Positions 33,600-44,730 of a DNA stretch of 64,000 nucleotides are shown here, one piece after another. The position numbers were made by a program, and so were the translations under genes. Source of the DNA: Takakia lepidozioides (Eukaryota > Streptophyta > Takakiopsida > Takakiales > Takakiaceae); the NCBI GenBank assembly GCA_030704615.1, contig CM060732.1, positions 10,416,001 to 10,480,000 on the forward strand, written 5' to 3'. The notes under the pieces were generated by a model, which was not told the DNA's origin, ran no database searches, and worked only from the letters and a program-made list of their open reading frames with translations. How positions within the stretch are numbered: position 1 is the stretch's first letter; every line of letters starts with the position of its first letter.

Positions 33600-35857
33600 C
33601 AGTGCATCTCCGCCGTTTGATGTCATCTTTCGCTGGTGACTCTTTTACTGCTCTAACACCCCTTCCAACACCATTCTTTGCCTCATTTCTTCTCTTTAGT
33701 TTCTCTATGTTGCACAGCCTCATAGTGAGGTGGTGGAGGGATCGTAGGGCTCTGAAGACCCGCAGGACGAAAAGGAGGAAGCTACTGCAGCCCGCACACA
33801 CCCTCGACCTTCTAGCATGGGTCCTCCTGTCGGGCCTAACCTTGTGCGTTTCAAGGACGTGCTTTGGAAAGGTAAAGGTTTCAAGTCGAAAGCAGCAGAG
33901 AAAGAGGCAATTTGACGATGAAGATGATGGAGAGTCGCCAACATGGGTCGTCCCCTTCTCCAAAAAATTAAAGAGCATGAAGCATCAGGCGGTTGTTGAG
34001 GAATATACTACCCATCGGATCAGTCCCCTTCCCCTACGAAGAGCAAGAAGTAGATGGGGCGGTGGAGAATCGGACGAGAACGGAGGAGTCCCCTTCCCTT
34101 GCAAAGAATAAGAAGCAAAAGGGGGCGAAAGCAAGGGCAGAGCAGTCTCCAGCAAAACCCCTCCACATGTTGAAGCTCAGTTCTTGCAGGAGTTTCAGAA
34201 GGAAACCGGGGGCAACTCTGCAAAAGCTCGGGCAGCTGCTCCGACGACGATCTCTAGCACTCCTGTCCTGGTCGATTTTTCAGAGGATGAAGGTGTTGTT
34301 TCTTAACATGGGGAGCTCGACTTCTCCTACCTAGAATAGGACTTTTGTGATAATAGGGGAGGTATGGACGACTACATTCTCCCACATGATCTGCCCGGCT
34401 ACATTCCCAAGAATACAGGCACGGCTTTGGGTGGTCCATCTGAACAGCCCCTTCCCCCACCCCCAAAAATGTCGCAAGAGGATTTTCAGAGTGCAGAGAA
34501 TCAAATGTTGGAGGAGACTCACAACAGCATTGGCAGAGTTCTTAGGACCAAGGTCTTCCCTTGCACACTGCGAATTCCACTCTGTCGAATGGTCTCCCTC
34601 CTGATAGTGAGGCTTGCTCTCGCAAGGGATGTGGATAAGATGAAGTTCGCATTCCAAGAAGGCTATTGGCTGGGGTCTGCCGCCTTCTAATGATTTCCAT
34701 TGAGAATGAGGAGTGGATTGCATGCGGCCCGACAACCGAGAGTTAGCAGCCTAGGGTCCCCACTACCACACTCGCAACACGGAATTCAAAAAAATGCTGA
34801 AGGATGTGCGGTGTTTGGTGGCCAGCCAAAAATCCCTCTAACCCCTCTTACTATGAAAGCTGTGAAAACTGGCTCAGCAAAGAAGACCACTCTTCAACCT
34901 CCCGGGGGGGCAACCCGTGCGAGCTAGTGGAAATGAAGGGCAGGCCAAAGTTGGAGCCAAAAACAGTGATTCAGTGTGCGAATGAGAGTTTTTTGAGGGC
35001 ATTGGATGGCCGGCCGGCCGCCAAGTTAGCACACATCAAGCAAATGGAAGGCCTGAAAGCCAAAGCTCTAAGGAAGGCGACTGCAGAAGAGCCTGTAGAC
35101 ACTCCAGGATTTGTAGCCATGATGGATTTCTTTGCAATGACAAGTGAAGGGAAGAATTGCATGAGGCGTGGAAAACGGACCGACTGGTCATTGATTTGAT
35201 CATCTTTGGATATTCCAGATGGAGAGCCTCTGGAAGGACTGGATATTGTGCCCTCTTGGAGCAAGTATTTCTGAGGACTTTTGGAAGAAAGGGTTTGGGC
35301 TAGCCTGCATGGTATTGGATGACAAAGGTTGTGTGGTGGTCCTTGCCAGCAAAGGCAAAAACACAGAGGCGGGAATTGCCAAGTGGACCCGTAAGAGTGG
35401 CGTCCCAATTCTGGACCTGCATCAACTCAATGGGCCTTCGCTCCAAGGGAAACCAGATAATTACCGTACTGCCAAACAGAAACCGGTTGGCATTTGTAAC
35501 TGTGGATTGGAATGCGGTGCCAAATTCTGCTTATGAATGGGGTCCATTGGATTTCGGCGGCACGGCATCCTTGCAAAGGAATTGTGGACGATGCTACAGG
35601 AACAGTATTTCAGCACTCAGGAGACTATGTATGGAGATGAGAATGAGTTTGCAGACATTGCCCTTCATTGCTTATACTCCACAAGATATTTGATTTCCCC
35701 CCTTACAGGGACTTGCACGGATGAAGATTGGCGGCTCTATGAATGGAGCCGTTTTCAGTTTCCATCTGTGCCATGGAAACCATGCGCCGCTTTTCTCATC
35801 GGACTGTACGTACCCGGTGGAAATAAGGTGCCGCAATTGCTTTTGCGGATCCTATGA
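33600..35857 (+). pseudogene. ParB-like/DNA-methyltransferase-like locus A (decayed)
   Basis: Plus-strand pieces in changing frames give a charged, disordered N-terminus (QFDDEDDGESPTWVVPFSKK near 33,910; KNKKQKGAKARAEQSPAKP near 34,110). A possible ParB-like segment follows (RTKVFPCTLRIPLCRM, then ARDVDKMKFAFQEGYWLG, 34,540-34,670). Next comes text that fits a beta-class methyltransferase: TDRLVIDLIIF running into DIPDG at 35,209-35,223, then GLACMVLDDKGCVVVLASKG near 35,300-35,360. DIPDG sits where DPPY is expected. A one-base shift separates IIF from DIPDG, and another lies near 35,270. Locus B is a related but clearly different copy. The domain assignment is my reading of motif order and needs profile comparison. 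The host or element origin is unknown. Confidence 0.5.
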
Positions 35858-35899
35858 CCGCGGATAAGTACCCTATTCCTGTGGACAATCATTTCTGAA

Positions 35900-35989
35900 A
35901 AAAATTACTGCTCATGATTTTTTCGGCAGTTACGAGTCTGCTCATGGCTCATGCCGCTCATGGCTCATGGCTCATGAAATAGCAGCCCC
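35900..35989 (-). repeat. Lone MULE terminus (left-type end)
   Basis: Read on the minus strand from 35,989 it begins GGGGCTGCTATTTCATGAGC, identical to the left end of element 2, followed by CATGAGC heptamers and a stretch similar to 40,770-40,830 (GTCCACAG, AATAGGGT). The element therefore extends leftwards, towards locus A and the palindrome array. No partner end was found to the left. The nine bases to the right (CGTTGCCAT, 35,990-35,998) would be the target copy. Confidence 0.75.
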
Positions 35990-36141
35990 CGTTGCCATCA
36001 TCCAGTGTACATCATTAGTGATAAAGACCTTTTCACATTTGGAGAGGGTTTACTCAACATGTCAATGTAGTATGTGATGCTATTATCGAATTAAATGTTC
36101 CATATGTCACAAAATAACAATTTTGATCTCCCCTAACTCCT

Positions 36142-39100
36142 GTGTCTATTACGGTGTTTCATTCTTCTTTCATTAGTTGGACTTTCGTACCCACCATTTG
36201 TAATACATGGAAACAACTTTGGACCCTGTTTCGAAGCCCTTCAGTTCAATCTTGGTGGCTTAAAGAATTATTTGATATGTTGCAGAAAGAAATGTCCGGA
36301 TGCATGCAAACCCATCATGACTTATGACATCGCTAGGGAGTTTATTTCTGAACAGTCTCCAGAATATCAAACCGAGCATAACTCAATATTCTATCTATTA
36401 GACAGAGTGTCCTCTTGGGGAATTAATATGCGAGGAAATCCTCCGGCCCACGTTTTTCGATTCATGTATACAGAACAAGATGAGCCTGGGGCTTTGGAGA
36501 TGGAATGCGCACATGTTTTGGGTGTGGAGATCCAGCCTGATGTTGATAATCTATATGTGGTGGTATTTCTTCAAGAGGAGGACCAGAAAGGACGGATCAT
36601 TGGGTATGCGTCAAAGACGACAAATGTGGACAAAGGCCTCATGGCTGGGTTGTTGGAATCTGGGTTTAAGTTCCCACGCGATGGAACAGTTCCGAGTGAG
36701 TCTACTTTCACTTTGGAGTGGTCCAGATTTCAGGGACGCCTCTTTATTCTAGGAAAAGAGAATGAGAAGAAAAGAGATGAGCAGGAGCCCGAACCAACTC
36801 AAAAGGAAAAAAAAACCACTCGAAAAAAAAAGTCGAAGCATCCATTGAAGACGACGATGATGAAAAAACACCATCAAAGTCAAAGAGGAAGTCCAGAGCC
36901 CCACTCGACCCTGTATTTGCAACTGACAAGAAGCCAAAACCTGGTGAAATTTTCAACAAAAACAAATGTGAGCAAATGGAAAAAGAGCTCACCAAATTTT
37001 ACGGGGATTTGTTTCCATTTGGGTCTGACGAAATCCATGATATTCCCATATTGAGCATGGAGCAAGCACCGAGGCAAATGGTTTATCGGCCACTAAATAT
37101 TAAGCACAAGGATGAAGTAAAGGCTAGATTGTTCCAGCTCCGAGTCCTCGATTCCAAGCATCCTGTCTACATTACCCCAGTACATGCCCACTAATGACAG
37201 TCAAGTTTGGGCCAACAAACCACAGTCTTGGGACGAGGTGAAGAATGCAAAATTCTTTGTGATTGGTGGGCAACACACCATAATTGTTGCCAAGGTACGG
37301 TTACCCTCCCCCTCCAAAGTCTTTGAGTCACCCACTTCGGCCTCTGTTTCGCAGTCCATGATCTAACATTGTAGAGTTGGTTACAGGAGCTTATTCATGA
37401 GGTTGACAATGATGAGTTGAAGACATACTACAGTACTTGGCCGGCCAAGATCATTTGGTCAAATGACGTCCTGAGGCTAGTGAAGATATCCAAACTCCTA
37501 AACGATCCGAACAAGGCACATAAATTTGATATCACATTTCCAGAGAAGGTGGCACATTGCAGATTATTTTACGAGCTACAAAACAGAACCAAAAAATATA
37601 ACGATTCCCACTGCCACTCGGAAAGCGCTCAATGGGTGGTAAGAAGCAAAACATTGACCTTATGTTTTTTCAAATGCTTCAATAATTGCTTCAAATGGTT
37701 CAGTTTCAAATGCTCATCGAACATGGTAGAGATGTGTCCTTACAATATGGTTCATCTCGCAGGATTTTATGCAAGCTGTCCATGTTATCATGGAGCAGAT
37801 TTCTGCGAAGGAGGCCATGGTCCTCATTTTATCATAGGAAGAAGTGTGGGAGAAGTGGAAAATGGTATTCCAAAAATGGGAGGATGGACGCCTTATCGAT
37901 AACATTGGGAAGCCTTGCAAAGGTGTACAGGTTCCAATGACTAGGTCTCAGCTAAGGACTATTCAGGGGCTATCTGGGCGGCAGCAGGGGAAAATCGCGG
38001 AAAAGCTTCTCAGTTGCAAGCTGACTGTTCACCACCCATATAAGGGCCAAGACAAGTCTATTCAGAGCACGACCAGTTATATTGAGCACATGAAGAAAAT
38101 AAGGTTTATAATTGACGACATCATGCATGTTTTTGGTTTTCCATTGCGGACAAAGGACAATACAAATCCCTATAAAAGAGAAAAATGGCATGAGGTCAAG
38201 AAGAAATACAGGATTAACAAAGTCCAGTTTGGGTCATTACGCAAGGCACTGGGATCGACGTATCTTGCCGACAAGGCAAACATGAACAAAGAGCGAACAT
38301 CCATTCCTGCAGCATTCATCACCGAGCTTCTTGCACTGAAAAAAAGTGTTGAGGAGAACGATGGGAAAGCAAAATCAATGAGATCTGACTTCAAAAAGGT
38401 CTATAGGCATGTTGGCATTGGAGCAAAAGCAGATGATATCAAGTTAAAACTCTCCTATATCCCAAAGACGAGTTTGCAAACATCAATCTTGTGTTCGTGA
38501 ATACTCTCCCAGAAGATGATTCGATAATTTGGTCCCCCTCGGATTACTCAACAATCCTCAACGCATTCCGATTCATGAAGTTTAATTGCACTGCCTTTGT
38601 TTTCATGTCAAGTCCTGCATCTTCAACTCATCTCAATTACTACATTCAAACTGGAGAGGGTGCCAAAAGATTTATTTGTGTTGAAGGTCTCTATTTTCCT
38701 GGGGCGATGGAGACTGAATACAAGTTCTGCAAGTTTGGATTGTCGGAACCATATCTTTGTCTGGACTATGTGTTTCCGGTCTCATCTATAGAGTTTGTGC
38801 ATCCAGAGGAGCACATTGACAGATGTCTGAGAGTCAAACCAATTCAGACTGTCTTGAGGGGTACAAATGATGAATTTACAGACCGCGAGCTGAATTTGAA
38901 GCCCTACACTCATGAGCTTCGCAGCTCTGCCTATGCGTACATCGCCTCTTCGTTTTGCACGGCAGGAATGGCGGCGGTCAATATTTTTGGAGGACCTGCA
39001 CTTTCTTGTCATCTCCATGTAAGTGCTAGTATCATTATAAATATATTCTGAGTTACAGTTTTTTTTATATCTCTTCACTTTATTTTTATATATTTGCTCT

Positions 39101-40593
39101 CTTTCACTTATCTCATTTTTGTTAGTTGATGACTTTGAAACAAGGTCCAAAGTCATTTTATAATTCCTGCGTAGGATGTTTAATATTTTTTCATTGTCTC
39201 TAGCTTGTATCTTTTGTCTGACACGGTTAATCATCATGTCACTAGGCTCTTCAAGTACGCGTTCTTGACTTCAACTCCCACGACCAAAAGGTGGTATGCA
39301 AACAGAAGGTAGAGGCAGAGTTTCGTCACTTAATGCTTCAAGAGAAAGGGAAAGGTCCAACCAAAGGCCAACATAGCACCGCTGGGAGTCAACATGGAGG
39401 GCGTGATCCACCACTGAACCCTATTATCCCTAGCACAATCAATCCCATAGTGGATGTTTCAGATTCCAGCGTGTCAGACGAAGACAATCAACATGGGACT
39501 AATAGTAAGGAACCACAAGACGATGTGGTCAGAAGAGTCTCACCTCAAATCACAGAAGGCAGTGCCACCCGAGGTCCAAGTACTGGTGGTATTGGTGATG
39601 GTACTAGTAGTCCTCATAACGAGGAAAATAACGAGAAATTATCGTCGTTTGAGAGGAATTTGAAACTTGGGTCTATGAATGTGATGCTGGATTACAATGC
39701 CACGGGTCATCAGGCCAATCTGGTGAATCTCGTAGATCCAATTGCGTCTGATGTGCAGGTCCCGGAAAATACCATGACAGAGTTTGTTGATGTCTTGGAT
39801 GTGGCTCTTCACAATGATGATGGTGATCGCCCACCAACAATGCAGTTTCTTGAGCCTGTCCCACATGCCATTCCGACTTATCGTGTCCAGTCAATAATGG
39901 GTGCGGTACTTGGGAGGGGTCTAATATCCCCACGTCCAGAGGAAACAAATGCCTTGGATTTGGAAAGGCTGAGCAAGATGATAGGGGTTTTGTTCCTGCA
40001 GCTAGTGATAGGCCTCTGGATTTTCAATCTCCCATCCCCACGAAGAGGCGTAGAGAAGGATCGTCTACTGGGAAAGTGAATGACGTACGTAACATCTTTG
40101 ATCAAGAAACACTGTGATTGGGTAGATGATGAGACATTGTTGAAAACCGTTGATATGAATGTCTGCAATAAATTTGAGTAATACATTCCTTGGTAAACTA
40201 TTTGATTACATGTTTGATATCCATATTTTGTAACTATTAATCTTCATGAATATAATTGTGTGTTCTAGGTTCAACTCTCAGAAACAAGGGAGATCACTAT
40301 GTCACAATCATCCTCAGAGTTACATCGGATAACTCAGACCCAAGTGGAAGTGACAAAGTCATGTTGTGATTACCAACGTTAGCCAATCAAGCTCCGACGC
40401 AGTCCTTAGCCCGTTGTCACTACAGACACACAACACTGGAGCAGCACATGCACTGGAGATGTTGTCACAGATCCAAGAGATGACACAAAAGAGGCTCCAG
40501 GAGCAGGGAATTCCCCCAGTCATTCCAAATCAACCTCAACAGTAGCAAATCAAGGAGACGAGCAATGAGCAGGGTGAAACATCTCCAAATCTG
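36142..40593 (+). pseudogene. ParB-like/DNA-methyltransferase-like locus B
   Basis: This is a multi-exon locus. An unrecognised N-terminal region (36,272-36,830; YDIAREFISEQSPEYQTEHN) ends in a Lys/Glu tract with a frameshift. A ParB-like domain follows: PRQMVYRPLNIKHKDEVKAR (near 37,070-37,120), then FFVIGGQHTIIVAK (37,253-37,294), where GGQHT matches the ParB G-H-R type box. GT-AG introns are 37,295-37,386, 37,639-37,762 and 39,019-39,245. The methyltransferase-like part has NLVFVNTLPEDD (38,484-38,520, the DPPY position), AFVFMSS, then YAYIASSFCTAGMAAVNIFG and GPALSC before intron 3, and ALQVRVLDFNSHDQ after it (motif I, SAM site). Damage: a stop at 37,835, frameshifts near 37,180, 38,469 and 39,955, and another stop near 40,545. 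A disordered C-terminus with PTKRRREG follows. Bacterial and phage proteins join ParB and methyltransferase domains in this order. Confidence 0.6.
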
Positions 40594-40704
40594 GTAAAGT
40601 GCTACTACACTATCTCTACAATTTTTCTAGATGTGTGGACTTCAAAACATGTTCCGAAGTATTGAATTCTCAAACACATAACAAAGCTAATTACATCTTA
40701 TGAC

Positions 40705-40713
40705 CCAATGTAA
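40705..40713 (+). repeat. Target-site duplication, left copy (CCAATGTAA)
   Basis: This 9-bp sequence directly precedes the element 2 terminus and recurs exactly at 47,254-47,262. Nine bases is the usual length for Mutator-like elements. Confidence 0.95.
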
Positions 40714-40879
40714 GGGGCTGCTATTTCATGAGCGGCATGAGCATGAGCGGAAAAAAAAAAAAAACATGAGCAGACCATTGTAAGTCCACAGAAATAGGGT
40801 TAGGAGGCACGGAAATAGGGTCATGTGAAGTTGGAATGTGGCACCAGTGGACTTGAAATGCAACATTTTATTGTATTTA

Positions 40880-41979
40880 CTTGCCGAAAATGGCTAAGTC
40901 CCAGATCTGACTAGTCCCGGAACTGGAAAAATGGCGCCGAATTTCCGATTTTGGTGCCAGTCACATCTGGGACTTAGCCATTTTAGGCCCCGAACTAGAA
41001 CAATGGCGGTTTTTTTTTTTTTTTTTCGGTGCCATTTTACCAGTTCGGGGCCTAAAATGGCTAAGTCCCAGATCTGACTGGGCCCGGAACTGGAAAAATG
41101 GCGCCGAATTTCCGATTTTGGTGCCAGCCACCCTAGGGACTTAGCCATTTTCGGCCCCAAACTGGAAAAATGGCGCCATTTTTCCAGTTCGGGGCCGAAA
41201 ATGGCTAAGTCCCAGATCTGATAGGGCGCGGAACTGGAAAAATGGTGTCGAATTTCCAGTTGCGGTTCCAGCCATCGTAGGGACTTAGCCATTTTCGGGG
41301 CCCGGAACTGGAAAAATGGCGCCATTTTTCCATTTCGGGGCCAAAAATGGCTAAGTCCCAGATCAGACTGGGCCCCGAACTGGAAAAATGGCGCCGAATT
41401 TCCGATTTTGGGTGCCAGCCAGATCTGGGACTTAGCCGTTTTCGGCCCCGAACTAGAAAAATGGCCGTTTTTTTTTTTTTTTTTCGGCGCCATTTTTCCA
41501 GTTCGGGGCCTAAAATGGCTAAGTCCCAAATCTGACTGGGCCCCGAACTGGAAAAATGGCGCCGAATTTCCGATTTTGGGTGCCAGTCAGATCTGGGACT
41601 TAGCCGTTTTCGACCCCGAACTGGAAAAATGGATTTTTATTTTTTATTTTTTTCGGCGCCATTTTTTCCAGTTCGGGGCCTAAAATGGCTAAGTCCCAGA
41701 TGTGACTGGGCCCAGAAATGGAAAAATGGCGCCGAATTTCCGATTTTGGGTGCCAGTCAGATCTGGGACTTAGCCGTTTTCGACCCCGAACTGGAAAAAT
41801 GGCGTTTTTTTTTTTTTTTTTTTTTTTTTTTCGGCGCCATTTTTCTAGTTCGGGCCGAAAATGGCTAAGTCCCAGATCTGACTGGGCCCAGAACTGGAAA
41901 AATGGCGCCGAATTTCCGATTTTGGGTGCCAGTCAGATCTGGGACTTAGCCGTTTTCGGCCCCGAACTGGAAAAATGGC

Positions 41980-42012
<33 letters not shown>

Positions 42013-42714
42013 TTTTTCCGGCGCCATTTTTCCATTTCGGGGCCGAAAATGGCTAAGTCCCAGATCTGACTGGCACCAAAATCGGAAATTCGGCGCCATT
42101 TTTCCAGTCATGCAGGTAATTCAAAGAGCGGATGGATGGAAATCCGGCGCCGGATTTCCATCCGCCAGGTAAGTCGGCGCGCAAAATTTCCGTCATGCAG
42201 GTAATTCGAAGAGCGGATGGATGAAAATCCGGCGCCGGATTTTCATCCATCCGCTCTTCGAATTACCTGCATGACTGGAAAAATGGCGCCGAATTTCCGA
42301 TTTTGGGTGCAAGTCAGATCTGGGACTTAGCCGTTTTCGGCCCTGAACTAGAAAAATGGCGTTTTTTTTTTTTTTTTTTTTTTTTTTGGCTCTTTTTCCA
42401 TTTCGTTGCCGAAAATGGCTAAGTCCCAGATCTGACTGGCACCAAAATCGGAAATTCGGCGCCATTTTTCCAGTCATGCAGGTAATTCAAAGAGCGGATG
42501 GATGGAAATCCGGCGCCGGATTTCCATCGGCCAGGTAAGTCGGCGCGCAAAATTTCCGTCATAAAGGTAATTCGAAGAGCGGATGGATGCCGGTTTTCAT
42601 CCATCCGCTCTTCGAATTACCTGCATGACTGGAAAAATGCCGCCGAATTTCCGATTTTGGGTGCCAGTCAGATCTGGGACTTAGCCGTTTTCGGCCCCGA
42701 ACTGGAAAAATGGC

Positions 42715-42751
<37 letters not shown>

Positions 42752-42830
42752 CCATTTCGGGGCCGAAAATGGCTAAGTCCCAGATCTGACTTGCACCAAA
42801 ATCGGAAATTCGGCGCCATTTTTCCAGTCA
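40880..42830. repeat. Long hairpin array with poly-T loops
   Basis: A module of about 180-360 bp is repeated. GGGACTTAGCCGTTTTCGG and CCCCGAACTGGAAAAATGGC form the left arm. A T run of roughly 17-35 bases forms the loop (near 41,009, 41,467, 41,628, 41,805, 41,981, 42,361 and 42,715). GGCGCCATTTTTCCAGTTCG and the reverse of the left arm form the right side. Between hairpins lies a second GGCGCC-centred palindrome (GAACTGGAAAAATGGCGCCG). Transcripts would fold into long double-stranded RNA. The apparent open frames here (PFFFFFF, GKMAPNFRFW) are by-products of the repeat. Confidence 0.9.
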
Positions 42831-43785
42831 TGCAGGTAATTCGAAGAGCAGATGGATGGAAATCCGGCGCCGGATTTCCATCCGCTAGCTAGGTCGGCGC
42901 GCAAAATTTCCGTCATGCAGGTAATTCGAATAGCGGATGGATGGAAATCCGGTTTCCATCCGCAAGGTTGGTCGGAGAGCGGATGGATGGAGATCCGGCA
43001 CCGGATTTCCATCCTGCAGGTAAGTGGAATCCCGGATGGATGGAAATCCGGCGCCGAATTTCCATCCTGCAGGTAATTCGAATCCCAGATGGATGGAAAT
43101 TCGGCGCCGGATTTCCATCCAGCAGGTAAGTGGAATCCCGGATGGATGGAAATTCGGCGCCGAATTTCCATCCTGCAGGTAATTCGAATCCCAGATGGAT
43201 GGAAATTCGGCGCCGGATTTCCATCCAGCAGGTAAGTGGAATCCCGGATGGATGGAAATTCGGCGCCGGATTTCCATCCTGGAGGTAATTCGAATCCCAG
43301 ATGGATGGAAATTCGGCGCCGCATTTCCATCCAGCAGGTAACTGGAATCCCGGATGGATCGAAATCTGGCGCCGAATTTCCATCCTGCAGGTACTTCCTC
43401 GCTGAGAATTACCTTCCTGCAGGTAATTCTCATCTCGGAATTACCTTCCTGCAGGTAATTCTGAGCGAGGAATTACCTTCCTACCTTCGTCGATAAGAAT
43501 TACCTGCAGGAAGGTAATTCTCAGCGATGAATTACCTGCAGGATGGAAATTCGGCGCCGGATATCCATACGCCAGCGATCCGACTTACCTGCTGGATGGA
43601 AATTCGGCGCCGAATTTCCATCCATCCGGGATTCGAATTACCTGCAGGATGGATATGCGGCGCCGGATTTCGATCGATATGGGATTTCACTTACCTGCTG
43701 GATGGAAATTTGGCGCCGGATTTCCATCCATCCGGGATTGCACTTGCCTGCTGGGTGGAAATTCGGCGCCGAATTTCCATCCGGG
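42100..43785. repeat. Array of GGCGCC-centred palindromes with GGTAATTC borders
   Basis: More than fifteen palindromes of about 30-40 bp follow one another every 60-64 bp, for example GGATGGAAATTCGGCGCC and its mirror. They are separated by short spacers of two types: CTGCAGGTAATTCGAATCCC and CAGCAGGTAAGTGGAATCCC. The two spacer types alternate. Translations of this block (repeated MEIRRRISIHPG) come from the repeat and are not genes. Confidence 0.9.
42192..42275. repeat. Perfect 84-bp palindrome
   Basis: The two 42-bp halves meet between 42,233 and 42,234 (GGC|GCC) and are exact reverse complements from GTCATGCAGG to CCTGCATGAC. There is no loop. A perfect palindrome of this size is normally unstable, so it is either recent or maintained. 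Confidence 0.93.
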
Positions 43786-44460
43786 GGCTGGTGTCTGTCG
43801 CAGAGGTGCCGGCCTCTCCGCCGCTCTGTTGGATATTCGGTGCCGAATTTCCGTCCGGCGGTTGAAATATGACGGCCAGGTGCCGACCTCTCCCCCTCCC
43901 CGACCGCATTGGAACGGCCCCGGATTGAAATTCGGCGCCGTTTTCCTATCTGGGGAGGTTTTTATGTCGGCCAGTTTTCGGTCTGACACCCCGACAAGAC
44001 TTCCTTGGGGGGGCCCGGATGGAAATTCGGCGCCGAATCTCCATCCAGGGGATGCTGTCTGTCGAACACGTGCCGACCTCTACGCCCAAGGCGACTTCAT
44101 CCGGGCGTCCCCTGTTCGATATTCGGTGCCGAATTTCCGTCCGGGGGTTGAAATGTGACGGCCAAGTGCCGGCCTCTCCCCCCTCCCCGACTGCATCCGA
44201 ACCGCCCCGGATGGAAATTCGGCGCCGTTTTTCCATTTGGGGATGTTTTTATGCCGGCCAGTTTTCGGCCTGACCCCCCGACACGACTTCCTTTGGGGGG
44301 CCCGGATGGAAATTCGGCGCCGAATCTCCATCCAGGGGATGTTCTCTGTCGCACACGCGCCGGCCTCTGCGCCCGAGGCGACTTCATCCGGGCTTTCCCT
44401 GTTGGATATTGGGTGCCGAATTTCCATTCGGGGGTAGTAATGTGACGGCACGGTGCCGGC
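43785..44460. repeat. Tandem repeat, unit about 292 bp
   Basis: Blocks that begin with CTGTCTGTCG near 44,049 and CTCTGTCGCA near 44,343 share the same inner order: a GGTGCCGAATTTCC palindrome, TGACGGCC, CGGCCTCTCCCC, GGCGCCGTTTTTCC and GGCCAGTTTTCGG. An earlier, more diverged unit starts near 43,790. The array ends just upstream of the transposase 5' region, which element 1 shares. Confidence 0.8.
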
Positions 44461-44730
44461 TTCTCCCCTTCAGCCGTCATCATCCGGATGGCCCCCCACT
44501 TTCTGACTGCATACCGTTGGCAGTTATTGCGCAAAGACCAGGGGCCGCATTCCGGAGACAAGGTTCATTAACACTCTGACTGTGGATTTTTGAGATAGTT
44601 GGCTCCCTACATTTGGATCAGGCTTCGTCGCTCGGACAAATCGGCATCGCATTCATTCCCATCGCTGCATCCCCTTCTACCAGGGAGCTTCCCCGCACTC
44701 CATCCTGGGAGTCTTGTGTGCACATCTCCC

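Noticed and set aside
40894-43433. Long open frames such as those reading repeated MEIRRRISIHPG, GKMAPNFRFWCQSD or poly-Phe text
   Set aside because: They are translations of palindromic and poly-T repeat units, exist on both strands at once and show no domain.
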